Assembly (NCBI GenBank): GCA_905221605.1
Contig: CAJNDS010002670.1
Coordinates: 257,374-321,373, forward strand
Direction: 5' to 3'
Length of the DNA stretch: 64,000 nucleotides
Source: Symbiodinium natans
Taxonomy: Eukaryota; Sar; Dinophyceae; Suessiales; Symbiodiniaceae
Of this stretch, positions 44,901 to 54,021 are shown piece by piece. The translations under genes were made by a program, and so were the position numbers. How positions within the stretch are numbered: the stretch's first letter is position 1; every line of letters begins with the position of its first letter. The notes below the pieces were generated by a model. It was not told where the DNA came from. It ran no database searches and saw only the letters and a program-made list of their open reading frames with translations.

Positions 44901-47900
44901 TAAACCCAAAACGGTGCGACGAGGTTCTGGAGCTGGATCGGAAGAGCACGACCCTCAGTCACTTTTGCTCCCAGCCAAGCTGCATGCGGTTTCGGGGGTT
45001 TAGTCTCGTGGTTTAGGGTTTGGAGTTGAGGGTAGGGGTTTTGGTGGTTAAACGCCCCCTTGGATGCTGAGAAGGCAGGAATCTTCACGAAACCCTACAC
45101 CCTAAACCCTGAACCCTAAACCCTAAACCCCAAACCCGAAACCCCAAACCCGAAACCCTAAACCCTCAACCTGAACCCCTAAATTGCCCGGACGATCCCA
45201 GGCTATGCCCTCCACATCTTTCTGGTGGCCAAAGGCTCAGAGTGGGTGCCACCCAGCCGGCCGAAGGACGGGTTCAAGAGCTAAGACCTAAGCCCTCTAA
45301 ACCCTATAAACCCTATAAACCCTATAATTGACCCCTATAAACCCTATACCCCCTATAAGGGCTTTAAACTCCATCAACCCCAAAAACCCCATAAACCCTA
45401 TAAACTGTATAAACCCAAAACCCTAAACGCTGAACCGCTATCCCCCCAAGCCCTTGAGGGTTTAGGGTTTCGGGAACCCCGAACCCCGAACCCCAACCTC
45501 GCTATACCCCACATCTCGAGATCTCCTTAACAGCTGCTGCAAGGAGTTCAGGACCCGGCCCAGCTACGCTGGCGCCGGCGCGATCTTTGGAGGGAGGGCC
45601 GAGGAGTGTCCCTAGGTCATGAGGATGGCTGGGTGTTTAGGGTTTAGGGTTTAGGGCTTAGGGCTTAGGGTTTAGGGTTTAGGGTTTAGAGTTTAGTAGC
45701 TTTTTTCATGTTAATGTTCCAGAAGAGTAGCCAGTACTAGCATATGAGCATATACTGTCCGAGCACCGTGTCGCTGAATATTAGGATGGTGAGGGGTAAT
45801 CAAGTTTTGGCGGCTTTCGGGGGTGAGCATTGTTCGTGTACGAAGCCCCCAAAGCTGCCACAGGGTTTAGGGTTTAGGGTTTAAGGGTTTAGGACCCCCC
45901 GAATCATCACAGGGGTTCGGGGTTAAGTTTCTCTTTGCAAACGCCGGTTGCCCAACTCAGGTCGCAACTGTCGCAGCCGCCCACCCTACGCTGTTATGGT
46001 GGAAGTGCAGCAGACGCTACAGGAAGTGAGCCCATCAGGGTTAGGGTTTCAGAGTTTGAGGGTTTGAGGGTTTCAGAGTTTCAGGGTTTCAGGGGTTCAG
46101 GGGTTCAGGGTTTCGGGTTTAGGGTCATAAGCCCTCCCTAATCCTCAAGCGCTTGGGTTTCGGGAACCCATCCAGAGCTTGTGTTGCGGGTTTGAGATGG
46201 AGTTAGCAACCAAAACAGAAGCAACTCCTTGCCCTGAAACCAGTCATGCACCCACCCCCAAAAGCCCAAAAAAACTATACCCCTAAACCCTTTAACCTAC
46301 AATTGCCAGTAGGATCCCCCCCTTATCTGTGGCCTAGGCCCAACAGCGAAGCCCAAGAAAGCTGCGCAGGAGATGCGTCTCAGTCGCCACGATGCCCAGG
46401 CGCGCGCGCGCTCTCTCGAGAACACGGGCCAACTCACGTTTATCTCAAGAACTTTGGTTCAGGGTTTCGGGGCTTTCGGGTCTGGGGGGCGGCTTCTTTG
46501 CTGTTCGCGCCTTGATGTGGGATTGTGACTCCACAAGCACCAGACTCCGAAGCTTGTGGCCACAGTGCTGGCTTCGGGGTCCACGCCTTATGGGCTCGGC
46601 TGTCTCTCAAATCATCACTCAAGGAGCTGTCGCACATGCACGGGCTGCGATGTGGACAGGAGCTTCTACGCCCTTAAGTCTAAACCCCTCAACCCTATAA
46701 ACCTCAGCCCCCCAACCCTAAACCCTGAACCTTCAACCTTAAACCCTCGACTTTTTCTTGGTGCAAGCTGAGAGCCTCGGAAATAAGACCGTACGAAGCA
46801 TTTTCGGGCGCTTGTTTCCGCCTGGATCGCTGAAGTAACCGGCCCTCGGGGGAATTTAGGGTTTAGGGTTTTGTGGCACCAAGTCTCCACACCATGCGCA
46901 ACACCCCTCCCCCTCCCTCCTCCCTCCCCCCGCAGATCCAAGTGCTCTGTGAAGATGAACTCGGCGTCCTCCTGCCTTTGGAGACGTGGTGGAGTTTAGG
47001 GGCATTTTTTTTTTTTTTTTTGGGGGGGGGGGGTTTGAAAACCCCGCATTTAAAGTTCAGTTTTAATTCTTTTTGTTTCTCCTGGGGTGCCTGGAGGGGT
47101 TGAAAAGAGGGAGTTTTGGCGGGGCAGGCTTTGGGGTGTAGGGTTTCGGGTGGATGTAGGCCTCTAGGCAGGGCCCGTTACGACTGAAGCTGGACCGGTT
47201 TAGGGTTTCGGGTTGGGATGTTCCCTCTTAAACGAACAGTCCTTATTAGGGACTATAACCGGGGGTTATATCATCCCGATTAAGGACTGTTAGTATAAGG
47301 GGGAACACAGGTCTAGGGAGTCGAGGGTATGCACACCTTTGGAGCACAACTCTTCCCTCCCGTGACGCCCCGCTTAGAGTTGTCAGTCTTGCCCCATCTC
47401 CAGCCTGTTGGGCGCTACGCCGGGGCTGATCGAGGTCATGGGCTCTTGTTGGAGACCTTATGAAGACATCTAGTGGGAACCCCCGTTAACGGATTCCTTG
47501 AGCCCTCGGGTTGTCTGGCTGTAGGGTGCCAAATTATAGGGTTCAGGGTCTGTCATCCCTCTGAGATGTTCTTTAGGATTCCGTGCTCCAAGGAAGAGAC
47601 CCCTGTACCCCGACCTGCTCCGGACTCAGTGCGACAGGGAGGGGACGGGGAGATACGTCATAAGACTGGTACGAGAGATGGGCCGGGGATAGTTGCGTAG
47701 GCATGCATGCATACATACGTGCCATAAGATCGTGAGATACTCGCACGATATGTAGGATGGGTATGCAGATGTATACATACATGCATGCATGCATGCATGC
47801 ATGCATGCATGCATACATACACACACACACTATTATGTATATCATATGGGTGTGATAGCTCTGATGGGTAGATCTTCGAATCGCAAGTAAGCCAGCACAA

Positions 47901-50900
47901 CTCTGCATCGGATGCAGGACGGATGCCCTGAATCAAGTGAAGGTCCGCGGTGCGTCCACTTTTGGACTCATAGATACCCGGAACCCCAGGCCCGGAAGCC
48001 TAAAACCTTCCACCCCCAAACCCCAAACCCAAAACCCCAGGTCGTAAACCCTCAGCTTACAGCCCTAAGCCCTGAACCCTAAACCCTAAACCCTGAACCT
48101 TAAACCCTAAACCCTAAACCCTAAACCCTAAACCCTAAACCCTAAACCCTAAACCCTAAACCCGAAACCCTAAACCCTGAACCTTTGCTTTCAAGGTGTT
48201 CATGGGTCCGTGGTTCGAGGATCCGGACTCACCACTGGCCCTTGGCACCACCGGCATTGAGGCGCTCCTTTGGGGTAGGGTTTCGGGTTTAGGGTTTAGG
48301 GTTTAGGGTTTAGGGTTTAGGGTTTAGGGTTTAGGGTTTAGGGTTTAGGGTTTAGGGTTTAGGGTTTAGGGTTCAGCATCTCAAGTCCGAGCATTTACTA
48401 GTCAAGCAGCTTGTCAAGCGTTGGAATAAAACCCCACCCACCCAGGAAACCCATAACATTGAGAAAATACAAAGTTCACTCAATACATTCCCAGTAGGCT
48501 TAAAGCTCAAGGTCCAGTTAACCCAAAACCGAAATCAAACCTCTGCTGGATGGGAATAGGGAGGGTTGTGGGGTGGGAACGGGGTGGGGTGGGGGGGGGG
48601 GGTGGGGGGGGGGGGGGGGGGGGGGGTTGGGGGGGGTTGGGGGGGGGGGGTGGGGGGGGGTTGGGGGGGGGGTGGGGGGGGGGGTGGGGGGGGGGTGGGG
48701 GGGGGTGGGGGGGGGGGGTGGGGGGGGGGTGGGGGGGGGGAGCTGCCGATGAAGGGCGTCAGGGTTTAGGGCCCCCGCCCGGGCAAAAACAACAAGAGGC
48801 CGACGAAGGGCGTCAGGGTTTAGGGCCCCCGCCCGGGGAAAAAAACAATATGCCGACGAAGGGCGTCAGGGTTTAGGGCCCCTGCCCGGGGAAAAAAACA
48901 ATATGCCGACGAAGGGCGTCAGGGTTTTAGGGCCCCCTCCCGGGGAAAAAAACAATATGCCGACGAAGGGCGTCAGGGTTTAGGGCCCCCGCCCGGGGAA
49001 AAAAAACAATATGCCGACGAAGGGCGTCAGGGTTTAGGGCCCCGGCCCGGGGAAAAAAAACAATATGCCGACGAAGGGCGTCAGGGTTTAGCGCCCCCGC
49101 CCAGGGAAAAAAAACAACATGCCGACGAAGGGCGTCAGGGTTTAGGGCCCCCGCCCGGGGGAAAAAAACAATATGCCGACGAAGGGCGTCAGGGTTTAGG
49201 GGGGGAAAAAAAACAACATGCCGACGAAGGGCGTCAGGGTTTAGGGCCCCCGCCCGGGGAAAAAAAACAATATGCCGACGAAGGTCATTAGGGTTTAAAT
49301 ATACATAGTAAGAGAGGGTTTAGGGTTTAGGGTTTAGGGTTTAGGGTTTAGGATTTAGAGTTTAGGGTTTAGGGTTTCAGGGTCAATGGTTTAGGCTTTA
49401 GGGTTTTGCAAGAGAGGTTTGGGCCCACCTTTTGCTTGGTTGCTAGGTAGTCCAGAAAGTACCCTGTGACTTTAACCTTTTTTCTGGGCAGAGCAGTTAA
49501 TATAATCGCACCAGCACCTTCTGTTGCCTAGGAGATTGGAGAAGTAGGTGGATGTTCAGTTTTTCGAATCTAAACCCCCCCAAAAAAAGAACAGGCAAGG
49601 AAAACAAGCTGCTTCCAAGATTGGACCCTAAGCCCTCAACCCTGATTCCCGAACACCCATCTGCCCTGAAGAGGTGTTGCAGGTGCAGAAGGCGCTCGTC
49701 ACACTGGGCTACCTTGCTGCGCCCTGGCGGTAGAAGTCTTGTGCTTTGCCTTGATGACTGGCATGATCCTTTACCAGTATTGTTGCTGTGACGGTGATTG
49801 CTACTGCCATTTTCTTCCTACGACTCTTCGACTACGATGCTTATTTCCATTGCCATAGCTGCTTTGATTGCGATGTTGTTTTATGTTTTACGAGTACCAT
49901 TTGTAGGTTGGTAGCTGCAGCAGGGTTTAGGGCCTACAGGGCTTGGGATTTCGTATTCAGCTTCAGGATGCGAGGCTTAGAGCTCTGGGACCTGCAGAGG
50001 CTTGGCCTTTCGTGGGCACTGATCAAAGCTGAAGTTTTAAGGGCGGGGCGGGGGAATCCTGCTGAAGGGGCCAAAGAAGGTTGCGCCGAACACTTGCACA
50101 CGTCCCTCCCAAAAAGGTTGACCCGAATATTTGCCAAACTCACGTGTGACTCGAAAGGTTGAACCGACAATCTGGTGAATTTAGGCTGGCTTCCCCAAAT
50201 CGACCAAAGACTCCTCACAAGTTAAATGCAGAAAAAAGTTGGCGGAATGCTATGCAAAGTAAGAGGCAGGGCTTAGGGTTTTGTAATGTTGTGGGATCCA
50301 CCGGACGGGTGGGTATGTCTCCGTCGCTTGACAAGCTGGCTTGACTCGTGAATGTTTTTAGTGAAAGCTTTCACTTGACATGCTGAGCAGATGCTGAACC
50401 CTAGACCTTGAACCCCAAAACCCCAAACCCCAAACTTCAGACCCCCAAACCCCAAACTACAAAGTCCAAACTCCAAACCCTAAACCCTACACCCTTCCTG
50501 AGCCCGATCTCGGTGGTGCTGCCCAAGGAGGATCCCACCTTCGCCTCAGGGGTGTTCGATGCAGCCACTGCCACTTTTCGTGCTAGGGTTAAGGGTTTAC
50601 TGGGTTTCGGGTTGAGGGTTGAGAGGGTTTCGGGTTTAGGGTTTACAGGGATTCGGGTTCATAGGGTTTCGGGTTGAGAGGGTTTCGGGTTCATAGGGTC
50701 TCGGGTCGAGAGGGTTTCGGGTTCATAGGGTCTCGGGTCGAGAGGGTTTCGGGTTTACCGGGTTTCAGGCCTCTCGGACTGTTGTGGCTTGTAGGGTATA
50801 GGGTTTAGGGTTTAGGGTTTAAGGTTTATGGCCGGCTTTAGGGCTGATAAAGCTTGCGGTGTTAGCGCGCGGTCGGGTTTAGGGCTTCTGGGGCTTGTGG

Positions 50901-52651
50901 GGCTGAGGGTTTAGGGTTTAGGGTTTAGGGTTTCGGGTTTAGGTGCTGGTTCGCTGCTTAGGCGTTGTTGGCCAGTTTTAGAACCCTGGTGTTGTGCTCA
51001 CAGTCCTCGAAACGGATGGACCACGGGAAAGGGGGACTCGTTGCTGAGCCTGCCTTATGGTCCTTGTAAGAACAAGCATGTTGAACAGCTACCGAGCATT
51101 CTGTGCTAAGTCCGAAACCGAGAGTTTTTGTTTTTGCAGGGGTTTTGGGCTCCAGAGGGCTTCGGGTTACAGCTCTCTACGGCTTTCAAAAACGCCCTCT
51201 TCAGGCAATTTTTGTTTCAGATCCAAGCCCTACACCCTAAACCCTAAACCCTAAACCCTAAACCCTAAACCCTAAACCCTAAACCCTAAACCCTAAACCC
51301 TAAACCCTAAACCCTAAACCCTAACCCCTACCCCCTAAACCCTAAACCCTAAACCCTAAACCCTAAACCCTAAACCCTAAACCCTAAACCCTAAACCCTA
51401 AACCCTAAACCCTAAACCCTAAACCCCGGAACCCTCATTCAGGGTTTCCGGTTCAGGTTTTGAAGCCCTTCGGGAGAGGCGCGCGCAAGCCAAGGAAGAA
51501 GCCGTGAAAGAGTTCCAGCGATTCAGTGGCCTCGCCCAGGACATCCGTGGGGTTTAGGGTTTAGGGTTTAGGGTTTAGGGTTTAGGGTTTAGGGTTTAGG
51601 GTTTAGGGTTTAGGGTTTAGGGTTTAGGGTTTAACCCAAAAACCCTCAACCCTGAGCCGTTAAAAACCTTTCGGGGTTCTGTGCTAAGCCTGTCTGATTC
51701 CATCACATTCTTTGTGCTCTGTTTATCGGTTTGTGTTGCCAGAGGCCGCTTGCAGTTTCTTAAAACCCTAAGCCCGAAACTCGTAGCCCGAGACCCTCAA
51801 ACATCAAGCCCTTTGCGTTGCGTGTTGTTTGGTCTTGTTGGTCCTTTTCCGAAGCACCTGCAGCCTCTTTAGGGTTTAGGGTTTAGGGTTTAGGGTTTAG
51901 GGTTTAGGGTTTGGGGTTTAGGGTTTAGGGTTTAGGGTTTAGGGTTTAGGGTTTAGGGTTTAGGGTTTAGGGTTTAGGGTACTATCAAGCCCCAGCTGAC
52001 GGTTCGGCCACTCGAGCTCGCACACCCCGTTTGGCCTACATCAACATCACCTAGCCAGCGTTGCGCCGTGCCGAGCAGAGTATCGAAGCGTTTTGAGAAC
52101 GATTTAGGGCGGTTGCTTTGTGTTCTTGCTGATCCCCTCCTCCTTCCGGAGCCATTCTAGACCCCAAACCCCCAAACCCCCAAACCCCCAAACCCCCAAA
52201 CCCCCAAACCCCCAAACCCCAAACCCCCAAACCCCAAACCCCCAAACCCCCTAACCCCCTAACCCCCTAACCCCCTAACCCCCTAACCCCCTAACCCCCT
52301 AACCCCCTAACCCCCTAACCCCCCGAACCCCCGAACCCCCGAACCCCCGAACCCGAACCCCCCGCTGAACCCCTAAACCCTTAAACCCCTAACCCAATCC
52401 CCTAAACCCTAAACCCTAAACCCTAAGCCCTAAACCCTAAACCCTAAACCCTAAACCCTAAACCCTAAACCCTAAACCCTAAACCCTAAACCCTAAACCC
52501 TAAACCCTAAACCCTAAACCCTAAACCCTAAACCCTAAACCCTAAACCCTAAACCCCTTCTCTGCAGGACGGCCTCGTGGGGCCCGTGACCAAAGCGCAG
52601 CTCACCGCGCAGCGCTTCGACCGGCTCCCGGACGTTTCCTTGGGAGGCGGG
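32914..52651 (+). CDS. Tyrosinase/polyphenol oxidase-like copper protein with C-terminal peptidoglycan-binding-like domain
   Basis: Exons supported by homology and phase: 32914-32997, 33318-33378, 34295-34359, 34552-34580, 35229-35282, 36033-~36114, 36484-36550, 37862-37933, 38747-38784, 41660-~41753, 42291-42350, 42676-42741, 43390-~43445, 44209-44258, 44490-44538, 45202-45271, 45534-45607, 45961-46022, 46370-46405, 46936-46985, 48196-48261, 49674-49715, 50528-50569, 51495-51539 and 52568-~52651. CuA: YHGWPEDYC, then TFPGWHRAYLCEVEQAL, then IGLPYWDWSKLEVNGE. CuB: EHPHNSVHV joined to YAAFHPIFFLHHSNCDRIYE. A GYEYDELP motif and a C-terminal beta domain (YALHIFLV, YAGAGAIFGG, a CxxC, RPPYAVMVEV, GPWFEDPDSP) follow. 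Then VLQVQKALVTLGYL, GVFDAAT, EEAVKEFQRFSGLAQ and DGLVGPVTKAQL form a PG_binding_1-type repeat. The family oxidises phenols with a dicopper centre. Unresolved: the 5' end, links 36.1-37.9, 42.35-42.68, 43.4-44.2 and 46.99-48.19 kb, and the 3' end. Introns use GT, GC and GA donors. Confidence 0.85.
33400..34240. repeat. CCCTAAA arrays abutting a TTTAGGG array head to head
   Basis: CCCTAAA at 33405-33515 and again 33925-34125, switching without spacer near 34127 to TTTAGGG (34128-34235). The junction makes a long near-perfect palindrome inside the intron between CuA exons 33318-33378 and 34295-34359. Confidence 0.9.
33660..33880. other. CAGCCCC-rich degenerate tract in a tyrosinase intron
   Basis: Between two CCCTAAA blocks, a run of CCAGCCCCAGCC-type units (33755-33865) gives long repeat-derived open frames in reverse. 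I see no exon here. Confidence 0.6.
34370..36480. repeat. Heptamer arrays in tyrosinase introns
   Basis: CCCTAAA/CCCCAAA at 34370-34500 and 34612-34765; TTTAGGG at 34905-34957; CCCTAAA and CCCGAAA at 35110-35215; TTTAGGG at 35503-35543 and 35690-35780; homogeneous CCCCAAA at 36283-36370; CCCTAAA to 36475. They flank the exons at 34295, 34552, 35229, 36033 and 36484. Confidence 0.9.
36840..36912. repeat. AAGGTTCCCTTAT tandem repeat
   Basis: Five copies of a 16-bp unit, GGTTCCCTTATAAGG with small changes, each itself palindromic around CCCTTATAAGG. Located in the intron region between exons 36484 and 37862. Neighbouring islands (36673-36708, 36978-37038, 37231-37273) read open but do not fit the tyrosinase alignment and are left uncalled. 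Confidence 0.75.
38160..38925. repeat. Long CCCTAAA arrays before, and TTTAGGG array after, CuB exon 38747
   Basis: 38160-38330 and 38403-38712 are CCCTAAA with few changes; 38818-38925 is TTTAGGG (about 15 units). The exon with the CuB His residues (38747-38784) sits between them, so the intron that follows starts with TTTAGGG. Confidence 0.95.
39194..40873 (+). CDS. J-domain (DnaJ/Hsp40-like) protein, intronless, nested in the tyrosinase intron
   Basis: Begins MPSLYEALRVSNSAAEGEVR and has a type J domain with the invariant HPD at residues 31-33 (ATHPDKGGTPEAFRLV), then helix IV and TLTDPVRRAAYD. The rest is a hydrophilic 480-residue region with an Arg/Glu-rich segment predicted to be coiled coil (about residues 360-450) and a C-terminal helical part ending MTAFFVAGV; no zinc-finger or client-binding DnaJ domain is seen, so this is a class C J protein. 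J domains stimulate Hsp70 ATPase. An ATG at 39143 would add 17 residues. The ORF is uninterrupted and lies wholly within the GC-AG intron 38785-41659 in the same orientation, which suggests insertion of a retroposed copy. CACGTAGCACTTGTGG at 39132 resembles the spliced leader only weakly. Confidence 0.85.
   Translation: MPSLYEALRVSNSAAEGEVRSAYRRQALATHPDKGGTPEAFRLVVAAFETLTDPVRRAAYDQQLARKAALETRRGDMNGPSQGSKPTKRPRDQGERREPKKARGHDVRAADNAAASSPGAEQSPQDPSHKTGTEKLPEQPPQDSRGFALRVQELLGLSQGALRARVKRMSEEFLRDLLKALECYEKGAVQVAGACSSDSSTQASDSEAEPSEEAEPMLAICHVPSGAPEEDGEDANEGAVGEKSKEQGSERKLLRGICRNKRDCSYQASVGFKGVGAYSQSSVDLHKIIDMHISMVRMRQRFYEHLAAGHGFKEALSDAVAEMHSARAASEAPAIRLRFRCSRTTKSSNRRLDLEEVVPIWESEQAALVAAREERQRRRSEMQAEDRRKQEEREEQARQRAKEHKERKEDRLRRAEERRRTQEARRRVREEQAEARAQRRAAAREGKLEFLRHLLQGHLQRVCTQRERALQKAWGVKVLPEGVALADLEVPGLRDCVRAELYLKDGKLCSGPLRKELSLAKKDFKELSAIQRQKGDGALEAEVQRRELDAMTAFFVAGV
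40874..41640 (+). other. Flank of the nested gene and CCCTAAA arrays to the next exon
   Basis: After the DnaJ stop there is a short unique stretch and then CCCTAAA blocks (41188-41250, 41320-41418) and CCCTAAG-type units (41550-41640) leading to the acceptor of exon 41660. No further exon was found. Confidence 0.6.
42050..44480. repeat. Heptamer and variant arrays in tyrosinase introns
   Basis: CCCTAAA 42110-42215; TTTGGGG/TTTAGGG 42365-42545; TTTAGGG 42985-43050; GGGTTTAGGGG and TTTTGGGGGG 43985-44150 with a poly-G run at 44180-44195; CCCTAAA/CCCTATA at 44280-44370. Confidence 0.85.
45290..45900. repeat. CCCTATAAA tandem, then TTTAGGG arrays
   Basis: 45297-45420 carries CCCTATAAA-type units, a TA-containing variant of the heptamer. 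TTTAGGG follows at 45635-45695 and 45865-45890. They flank exons 45202, 45534 and 45961. Confidence 0.7.
47220..47306. mobile_element. Foldback (MITE-like) element, copy 2
   Basis: About 87 bp: GTTCCCTCTTAAACGAACAG at the left mirrors CTGTTAGTATAAGGGGGAAC at the right, with AGTCCTTATTAGGG / CCCGATTAAGGACT continuing the stem. It shares the AGTCCTTA core and the CTAGTATAAGGG end with the element at 877-961, so the two form a family. It lies in a tyrosinase intron. Confidence 0.75.
47700..47835. repeat. ATGC/ATAC microsatellite
   Basis: About ten perfect CATG/ATGC units (47779-47812) flanked by ACATAC and ending in (CA)5. The run is self-complementary. ORFs of Met-His-Ala-Cys repeats on the minus strand are artefacts. 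Confidence 0.85.
48060..48375. repeat. CCCTAAA array, exon 48196, TTTAGGG array
   Basis: CCCTAAA 48062-48175 leads to the exon carrying GPWFEDPDSP; TTTAGGG 48285-48373 follows its GC donor. Same inverted layout as elsewhere. Confidence 0.9.
48376..49318 (-). repeat. Dispersed module, copy 2 (inverted)
   Basis: Reverse complement of 13193-14215: it starts with the tail (CAGCATCTCAAGTCCGAGC, GTCAAGCAGCTTGTCAAGCG), continues with a long G tract (48585-48740), then about 11 copies of the 53-bp unit GCCGACGAAGGGCGTCAGGG... with CCCGCCCGGGG and an A run, and ends GGTTTAAATATACATAGTAA. The 270-bp segment between array and tail in copy 1 is missing, replaced by the G tract. It lies in a tyrosinase intron. 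Confidence 0.85.
48585..48740 (+). repeat. Long G-rich tract (TGGGGGGGG)n
   Basis: About 155 bases of G runs broken by single or double T. It has very high G-quadruplex potential on the + strand, so also in the tyrosinase pre-mRNA. A Gly-rich ORF here is an artefact. Confidence 0.9.
49740..50275 (+). other. Unique DNA in the tyrosinase intron 49716-50527
   Basis: No heptamer arrays. If the 49674 exon is read through its GC donor it ends at a TAG at 49731-49733, so this stretch could be a 3' UTR of a short transcript. The reading EDPTFASGVFDAAT at 50528 argues that splicing continues. Confidence 0.35.
50317..50404 (+). repeat. Fragment of the dispersed module tail
   Basis: CGCTTGACAAGCTGGCTTGACT...GTGAATG and GATGCTGAACCCTAGA match the end of the module at 14160-14220 in the same orientation, with an insertion of about 30 bp. 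Third, truncated copy. Confidence 0.6.
50620..50775. repeat. GGGTTTCGGGTTCATAGGGT tandem repeat
   Basis: Four to five copies of a 31-33 bp unit, GTTTCGGGTTCATAGGGTCTCGGGTCGAGAG with changes. Located in intron 50570-51494. Confidence 0.75.
51235..52555. repeat. Paired arrays around the last recognised tyrosinase-gene exons
   Basis: CCCTAAA 51235-51425, TTTAGGG 51552-51632 and 51870-51980, homogeneous CCCCCAAA 52160-52243, CCCCCTAA 52243-52322, CCCCCGAA 52322-52350, CCCTAAA 52395-52553. Exon 51495-51539 and exon 52568 lie just outside these blocks. Confidence 0.9.
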
Positions 52652-53178
52652 GTTGGCTGCCATAAATGCTGTTTAGGGTTGAGGGTTTAGGGTTTCGGGT
52701 TTAGGGTTTAGGGTTTAGGATTTAGGGTTTAGGGTTAACGAAAATCAGAGAACCCTACAATAGACCCCAATTGGTAGTAGGATTCCCCGAGAAAAGGACC
52801 CCAAGAAGGTATCCCCTTCATTTCGGAAGCCCCTGTATTTTGATCGTATTGCGGTGAAGGATTAGATTCTTTTTGGTAGGGTTTGGGGTTTAGGGCAGTT
52901 ATTGTTGCGGGGTGTGTTGTTTCGGCCTTCATGGCCTGTCAGGGTGTTTTCATTGGGCTGCAGGGTCCCTGTAGGGTTTAGGGTTCAGGTGTTTGCGAAA
53001 ATTGGCTTCAGCGGACGACGGCTTGCAGATCTTCGTCAGTCCTTTATGAAAACCCACGTTTTTGTAGGTGATTTTATACTAGAAATCTCCACTACAACAA
53101 AGCCTTGGGCTCTTAAAGTAGCGGCTTAGCGTCGTCCGTGGCTTCGCTGCAGTCGCAACCGTCCACTGCCTAATTCAG

Positions 53179-53961
53179 GCAGCCCCTTCAAGGACGGGCA
53201 GCTGACGTCGCTCAGACCAAAGCAGTTGGCGTGGGCTTCTTTGAACTTCGCCAAGTTCCAGAGTGAAGGGTTTTTAGAGGTTTAGGGCTTGGGGGCCATC
53301 GAGGGCCATCGAGGTATGCAGTGGGCCTGCTGCCGGGATACCTCGAGCGCACCTTGGCAACAGCAGGGGAGGGGGGGGGGTCTCGGCCTCGAACCCCGAG
53401 CATCCCGCAATCTCCGCGATCCTCCTAGGCCGCAAGCGCGCGAAGCCCAAGCTTAAGCCTCAGGGGCCTTGCCAGCGTTCAGAGAGGGAAGTTCAGTCTT
53501 CAGCGCAATCCTGCTGGTAACGGCCGAAAAGTCTTTCCAAACCCTAAGCCCCCAAATCCTCAGATCCGAAGGACGAGTGACTGGGGGTTTAAGGTTTCGT
53601 GTGCCAAGCAGACAGCCGCTTTGTAGGGAAACATCATATCCACCCCACGACCCACCACTCACAACTCTCAGAGCTTTGAGGCTTCTCCCTAAGGCCCTAA
53701 ACCCTAAAGCGAATCTTCTTCTTCGCTGCACACGCCATGGTGGCAACGTCCGTTTTGGTAGGGCCAATGCTGGTTGAAGGCGCCCGCCCACCACCAAAAC
53801 TCATATTGAACGAACCTCCCACGAAGACCCTCATTTTCCCGCAACCCCCCCCTAAGCCCCTGAGGCCCTGAACCCCAAGCTGGAAACCTCCAGACCCCCC
53901 CCAAGCCCTAAAGCCTAAACCTAAACCCTAAACCCTAAACCCTAAACCCTAACCCTAAACC

Positions 53962-54021
<60 letters not shown>

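Noticed and set aside
47573-47936. Cys/His/Met repeat proteins on the minus strand
   Set aside because: They translate the ATGC microsatellite in three frames.
48550-48876. Gly/Trp-rich protein
   Set aside because: Translation of the G tract and the following minisatellite.
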